Positions 6,540 to 9,064 of a DNA stretch of 9,064 bases are shown one piece after another. Every line of letters begins with the position of its first letter. The first letter of the stretch is position 1. Origin of the DNA: Bacillota bacterium (GTDB lineage Bacteria; Bacillota; Clostridia; Peptostreptococcales; Anaerovoracaceae). The translations under genes were made by a program, and so were the position numbers. A model generated the notes under the pieces. It saw only the letters and a program-made list of their open reading frames with translations, did no database searches and was not told the DNA's origin. Location of the stretch: contig JAEEPD010000052.1 of assembly GCA_016284575.1 (NCBI GenBank), positions 1 to 9,064 of the forward strand, in the 5' to 3' direction.

Positions 6540-6554
6540 AAAAAGCAAAATAAT

Positions 6555-6589
6555 AAGCGGTCATTTCCCCGCCGGGGAGATGACCGCTT
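6555..6589. terminator. Bidirectional terminator between convergent genes
   Basis: AAGCGGTCAT (6555-6564) pairs perfectly with ATGACCGCTT (6580-6589). The stem continues inward through a T-G wobble to TCCCC / GGGGA, closing on a 3-nt loop, about 16 bp in all. On the plus strand a short T-rich tail follows (TTTTGTT). On the minus strand the tail reads ATTATTTTGCTTTTTTT. It would end both the acyl-CoA synthetase transcript and the convergent barstar transcript. Confidence 0.85.
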
Positions 6590-6622
6590 TTGTTATGCCT
6601 CTGTAAGGCCCGTATTTGCCCC

Positions 6623-6892
6623 TTAGAGCGTTTTTATGATCACGTTCGGGTTTTCATCCGATGCAGACTCAAGCACGCTCAGAAGGCCCTCCAGGCGCCC
6701 CTCAAGGGCATCTTCATTTTCGGGCACATTCACGATGATGATGGTCACCGGCTCTGCGATGTCCGTCAGGCAGTCGTAAAGGGCGTCCAGATTGTGACCG
6801 TAGTACTCGGGAAATTCCAGCTCCCTTTCCAGAAAGGCGTGGACGTTCTTCATGCTGTCCAGCCTGTTCAGATCCATTAAAACGTATTTCAT
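6623..6892 (-). CDS. Barstar-family ribonuclease inhibitor
   Basis: An 89-residue cytoplasmic protein matching barstar in length and pattern. FPEYYGHNLDALYDCLT (27-43) is the barnase-binding helix region. Asp36 and Asp40 are the equivalents of barstar Asp35 and Asp39, and Tyr30 corresponds to the contact tyrosine Tyr29. Barstar Trp38 is Tyr39 here. Barstar blocks barnase by plugging Asp39 into the active site, so this protein should protect the cell from the ribonuclease encoded just upstream. The gene begins 18 nt after the ribonuclease stop, with GAGGGG 7 nt before the ATG, so the pair is one transcript with toxin first and immunity second. The shared terminator at 6555-6589 follows. Confidence 0.92.
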   Translation of the reverse strand: MKYVLMDLNRLDSMKNVHAFLERELEFPEYYGHNLDALYDCLTDIAEPVTIIIVNVPENEDALEGRLEGLLSVLESASDENPNVIIKTL

Positions 6893-6910
6893 GTCTTATC
6901 CCCTCTTCTG

Positions 6911-7633
6911 CTACAGCAGCTCCTTGCCGTAGAGCAGCTCGTAGGTCTCGTAATGGTCATCTGTGTAGAACACCAGGCCGTCGTTGCTGAATACTATGCG
7001 CTTGGTGCCCCGGGATTTTTCGCCCTTGGTATCTATGTCGCATTCGGTGTAGGTCCTGCCCTTGGCCTTTGGAAGCAGCCCCTCGTTGTTTCCGAACTGG
7101 CTGCCGCCTATTACCTTGCCCGGCGCGTACTTTTCAAGGGAGCCGCTGCTCCAGCCCAGGTTTTTAGCCTGCTTCTTGGAGAGGTAATTCTCCGGAAGCT
7201 TTCCAAAGGTGTGGATGTAGAGGCCCACCTCATCCTTGCTGTAGTACCAGCCATCCTCCTTGACCGTGATATTGGACGGGCAGACATAGGTCGAGGCCTT
7301 GTATTTTGCCAGCAGCGCATCGGGGTCCGTCTGGGCTCCGCCCGAGTCCGCCACGCTCTGCTCAGGAGTCTTGGCATCCTGGGTGCCGGCTGTATAGCCC
7401 TCGTCGAAGCCCTTTTCCGAGCCCTCCTTATAACCTGCCTCGAAGCCCTCCTTGTAGCCATTCTCATGGCCTTCCCGGATGCCCTCCGTCTGACCGTCCG
7501 CATAGCCGTGGCTGTAGCCATCACTGTAGCTGCCGCCCTTCCCCTGCTGCTGGACCGCGTAATACCATCCTGCCACCAGTCCCAGCGCCAGGGCCAGAAC
7601 TATGGAGACCAGCTGTTTAGTTTTCTGATTCAT
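6911..7633 (-). CDS. Membrane-anchored barnase-type ribonuclease
   Basis: A 240-residue protein with a barnase-like guanyl-specific ribonuclease domain at about 135-235 (LPENYLSKKQAKNLGW, YAPGKVIGG, EGLLPKAKGRTYTECDID, TDDHYETY). The barnase catalytic residues are all kept: Lys153 (K27), Glu197 (E73, general base), Arg208 (R83), Arg212 (R87) and His227 (H102, general acid). One residue is inserted before Arg208. The N-terminus has a single hydrophobic segment (8-27) after MNQKTK, which is a signal anchor or export signal. Residues 35-86 contain twelve glycines at exact four-residue intervals (39 to 83), rich in Tyr, Glu, Lys and Asp. A linker (88-130) follows. Cys118 and Cys198 are the only cysteines. 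GGGAGGG lies 6 nt before the ATG. It is probably an exported or surface-tethered toxin that cuts RNA, with barstar as immunity. Confidence 0.92.
   Translation of the reverse strand: MNQKTKQLVSIVLALALGLVAGWYYAVQQQGKGGSYSDGYSHGYADGQTEGIREGHENGYKEGFEAGYKEGSEKGFDEGYTAGTQDAKTPEQSVADSGGAQTDPDALLAKYKASTYVCPSNITVKEDGWYYSKDEVGLYIHTFGKLPENYLSKKQAKNLGWSSGSLEKYAPGKVIGGSQFGNNEGLLPKAKGRTYTECDIDTKGEKSRGTKRIVFSNDGLVFYTDDHYETYELLYGKELL
7374..7522 (-). repeat. GX3 tetrapeptide repeat array in the ribonuclease
   Basis: Within the ribonuclease gene, residues about 38-87 read as consecutive four-residue units each ending in Gly, twelve in a row (for example YSHG, YADG, YKEG, FEAG, YKEG, FDEG, YTAG). The third position is mostly acidic or small and the first is often aromatic. 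The spacing equals the deca-GX3 pattern known from eukaryotic Yae1/Lto1. The DNA is imperfectly repetitive, since codons vary between units. Confidence 0.85.
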
Positions 7634-7697
7634 TTAATTCCCTCCCGGGATGCCCCTCCGGACAGTTCATACCGCCGCAGGACTGCCTCCCTAACCT

Positions 7698-8240
7698 TTA
7701 AAACTTCTCCCGGTGCACCATTTCGGCCTTTGCGTATGCCTCGGTGTGGGGCTCCGGCTGCTCGTCTATCATGCCAAGAGAAAGCACTGCCTCCAGCTTG
7801 TAGGGCTCGGGATAGCCGAGGATGGCACGGACCGCATCGTCTGCGCTCACGGCAGGACCTTCGGGACCCTCCTCCCTCTGGAAGCGCATGCGCATCTGGC
7901 ACCAGCAGTTGCCCACGCCAAGCTCTGTGGCGCGGAGCATCATCTGGGTCATGACTATTGAGCAGTCCTCCACCCAGCCATCAGCGGCCTCCGCGTCGCC
8001 TATTACAGCGATGGCTGCGGCAGCGCTCTTCAGCATGCCTGCGCCTGCAGCCTTGCAGCCCGCCAGAGCCCTTATGGTCGCCTCATCCTCCACAACTATG
8101 AGCTGTACGGGGAATTTGCTCTTGCTGCTGGGGTAGATCTGCCCTGCCAGGATTATCTCGTCCAGTATTTCCTTGGGGATAGGCTGGCCGTTGTATTTTC
8201 TTACGCTTCTTCTTGCAAGTATTGCTTCTTTTACTGTCAT
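7698..8240 (-). CDS. Nitroreductase-family flavoprotein
   Basis: A 180-residue FMN-dependent nitroreductase-fold protein. The N-terminal RRSVRKYNGQPIPKEIL (10-26) carries the Arg/Ser residues that bind the FMN phosphate. YPSSKSKFPVQLIVV (36-50) is the next conserved strand region, and LGVGNCWCQM (107-116) corresponds to the usual GxGxCW segment. ILGYPEPYKLEAVLSLGM near the end matches the family C-terminal strand. Such enzymes reduce nitroaromatics, quinones or related substrates with NAD(P)H. The ATG at 8240 is chosen because AAAGGAG (8250-8256) lies 9 nt away; an ATG at 8249 abuts that site. Only 64 nt with no terminator separate it from the ribonuclease gene, so nitroreductase, ribonuclease and barstar may form one transcript. 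The substrate is unknown. Confidence 0.88.
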   Translation of the reverse strand: MTVKEAILARRSVRKYNGQPIPKEILDEIILAGQIYPSSKSKFPVQLIVVEDEATIRALAGCKAAGAGMLKSAAAAIAVIGDAEAADGWVEDCSIVMTQMMLRATELGVGNCWCQMRMRFQREEGPEGPAVSADDAVRAILGYPEPYKLEAVLSLGMIDEQPEPHTEAYAKAEMVHREKF

Positions 8241-8267
8241 TTCGGTCATCTCCTTTGCTTTTTTATG

Positions 8268-8297
8268 ATTATACCCCAAAACAAAGGCCCCATGCAA
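8268..8297 (-). promoter_or_regulatory. Promoter of the nitroreductase-RNase-barstar unit
   Basis: On the minus strand, TTGCAT (8292-8297) is followed after 18 bp by a perfect TATAAT (8268-8273). The hairpin TGCAA-4 nt-TTGCA (8293-8306) overlaps the -35 and could be an operator. No other promoter is visible before the ribonuclease gene, so this one probably serves all three genes. Confidence 0.72.
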
Positions 8298-8317
8298 TAA
8301 TTTGCAGGAGACAAATA

Positions 8318-8347
8318 GAACCGTCCCTGTTGCCTCCGGGACGGCTC
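8318..8347 (-). terminator. Probable terminator of the queF transcript
   Basis: The stem CCGTCCC (8321-8327) / GGGACGG (8338-8344) has a 10-nt loop. On the minus strand it extends by a G-U, A-U and G-C pair. The following minus-strand tail, TATTTGTC, is only modestly U-rich, so termination may be partial. It lies 25 nt after the queF stop codon. Confidence 0.6.
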
Positions 8348-8371
8348 TCATTGTTACTCTGATGCTTATGG

Positions 8372-8866
8372 CTACCTGTTATCCACCTTTTCGGGGTACA
8401 TGTCGTGGCGGCTCAGCCTTTCCCAGGCCACCTCCTCCCAGCGGGTGCCGGGCTTTCCGTAGTTGCAGTATGGATCGATGGATATGCCGCCCCGGGGAGT
8501 GAACTTCCCCCAGACCTCAATGTACTTGGGGTCCATGAGCTTTATAAGATCCTTCATGATCTTGTTTACGCAGTCCTCGTGGAAATCTCCGTGGTTTCTG
8601 AAGCTGTAAAGATAGAGCTTCAGAGATTTGCTCTCCACCATGCGCACCGAGGGCACATAGGAGATGTATATGGTGGCGAAGTCCGGCTGCCCAGTGATGG
8701 GGCACAGGCTGGTGAACTCCGGGCAGTTGAATTTTACGAAGTAATCGTTCTCCTGATGCTTGTTCTCGAAGGTCTCCAGCACCTCAGGCGCGTAATCGCT
8801 CCTGTATTCGGTCCTACTGTTTCCAAGAAGGCTCAGGCCTTCAGCATCTCTGTTTCTTTCTTCCAT
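8372..8866 (-). CDS. queF: NADPH-dependent 7-cyano-7-deazaguanine reductase
   Basis: A 164-residue enzyme of the unimodular QueF type. It reduces the nitrile of preQ0 to the amine preQ1 in queuosine biosynthesis, in the cytoplasm. Cys55 in FTSLCPITGQPDF forms the thioimide with the substrate, and Asp62 is the proton donor. The NADPH-binding QueF motif is ESKSLKLYLYSFRNHG (78-93), with His96 and Glu97 following. These positions agree with the B. subtilis enzyme, so the protein is full-length. The ATG is preceded by a moderate AAAGGG ribosome binding site. The gene upstream on this strand ends 78 nt away and encodes a membrane protein. No preQ1 riboswitch is visible in that gap; it could lie further upstream, outside the window. 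Confidence 0.96.
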   Translation of the reverse strand: MEERNRDAEGLSLLGNSRTEYRSDYAPEVLETFENKHQENDYFVKFNCPEFTSLCPITGQPDFATIYISYVPSVRMVESKSLKLYLYSFRNHGDFHEDCVNKIMKDLIKLMDPKYIEVWGKFTPRGGISIDPYCNYGKPGTRWEEVAWERLSRHDMYPEKVDNR

Positions 8867-8944
8867 GATCTTTCCCTTTATCTTTTCTTCGAATTCAAAG
8901 TAATGCTCTGCTGCGATCCCCGGATCAGGCTAAATGCCTGCCCT

Positions 8945-9064
8945 CTACCGGACCTTCCAGATACGGCCAAGAGCCTTCACCAGAAAGAAGCCCGCGATCC
9001 CCGCTATGCCCTGGCCCACCAGCAGACTGGATGCCAGCACCCAGTAGGGAAGCCCCAGAATGCG
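8945..9064 (-). CDS. C-terminus of a membrane protein, possibly QueT
   Basis: Open from the right edge of the window to a TAG at 8945-8947, giving the last 39 residues, which begin RILGLPYWVLASSLLVGQGI and end FLVKALGRIWKVR. It is a single hydrophobic helix, Gly/Ala/Leu-rich, with a positively charged tail, typical of the final helix of a small transporter. The GLPYW and Gly-Gln-Gly pattern and the adjacent queF suggest an ECF-type queuosine-precursor transporter (QueT). The fragment is too short to be sure. The 77-nt gap to queF contains no clear terminator or promoter, so the two are probably co-transcribed. Confidence 0.6.
   Translation of the reverse strand, partial: RILGLPYWVLASSLLVGQGIAGIAGFFLVKALGRIWKVR

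Noticed and set aside
8241..8351. Upstream extension of the nitroreductase to 8351
   Set aside because: The extra 37 codons cover the TATAAT promoter, the palindrome and part of the queF terminator. The ribosome binding site at 8250-8256 fixes the start at 8240.
8867..8944. A preQ1 riboswitch directly before queF
   Set aside because: The 78-nt gap shows no promoter, no clear preQ1 aptamer hairpin with an A-rich tail, and no anti-terminator. CTTTGAATTCGAAG is only a short imperfect palindrome.

Overview
This window looks like chromosomal DNA from a Gram-positive, low-to-mid-GC anaerobe-like Bacillota, probably a clostridial lineage. The grounds are strong AGGAGG-type ribosome binding sites before almost every gene, sigma-A-type promoters with extended -10 elements, and gene families typical of that group: an SPFH protein paired with an Arc-like protein, SdpR/SdpI, YhfC, and barnase/barstar. 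No rRNA, tRNA, CRISPR array, transposase or phage gene is visible. The genus cannot be fixed from the sequence alone.

Layout. Positions 1-278 hold a strong promoter and a long leader with a GC-rich hairpin. These drive a membrane SPFH/band-7 protein (279-1343) and a small ribbon-helix-helix protein (1431-1628), with a possible 25-codon ORF between them. A second promoter, with a 22-bp perfect palindrome just downstream of its -10, drives a tight four-gene operon (1802-4580): alpha/beta hydrolase, ArsR-type repressor of the SdpR kind, SdpI-like membrane protein, and YhfC-type intramembrane protease. A textbook terminator follows. A third, monocistronic unit (4749-6539) encodes a long-chain acyl-CoA synthetase with a TTG start and a leader hairpin. 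It ends at a long stem-loop shared with the convergent genes on the minus strand.

On the minus strand, read from right to left, are: the last 39 codons of a membrane protein (possibly the queuosine-precursor transporter QueT), the preQ0 reductase QueF, a hairpin terminator, a promoter with a small palindrome, a nitroreductase, a membrane-anchored barnase-type ribonuclease, and its barstar-type inhibitor.

Two modules stand out. In the first, an SdpR-like repressor and an SdpI-like membrane receptor/immunity protein are genetically fused to a hydrolase and an intramembrane protease under one palindromic operator, which suggests a cell-envelope stress or toxin-sensing circuit. In the second, a barnase homologue keeps all its catalytic residues but carries an N-terminal membrane anchor and a run of twelve glycines spaced exactly every fourth residue. 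It is followed 18 nt later by barstar, so this is a toxin-immunity pair with an unusual stalk.
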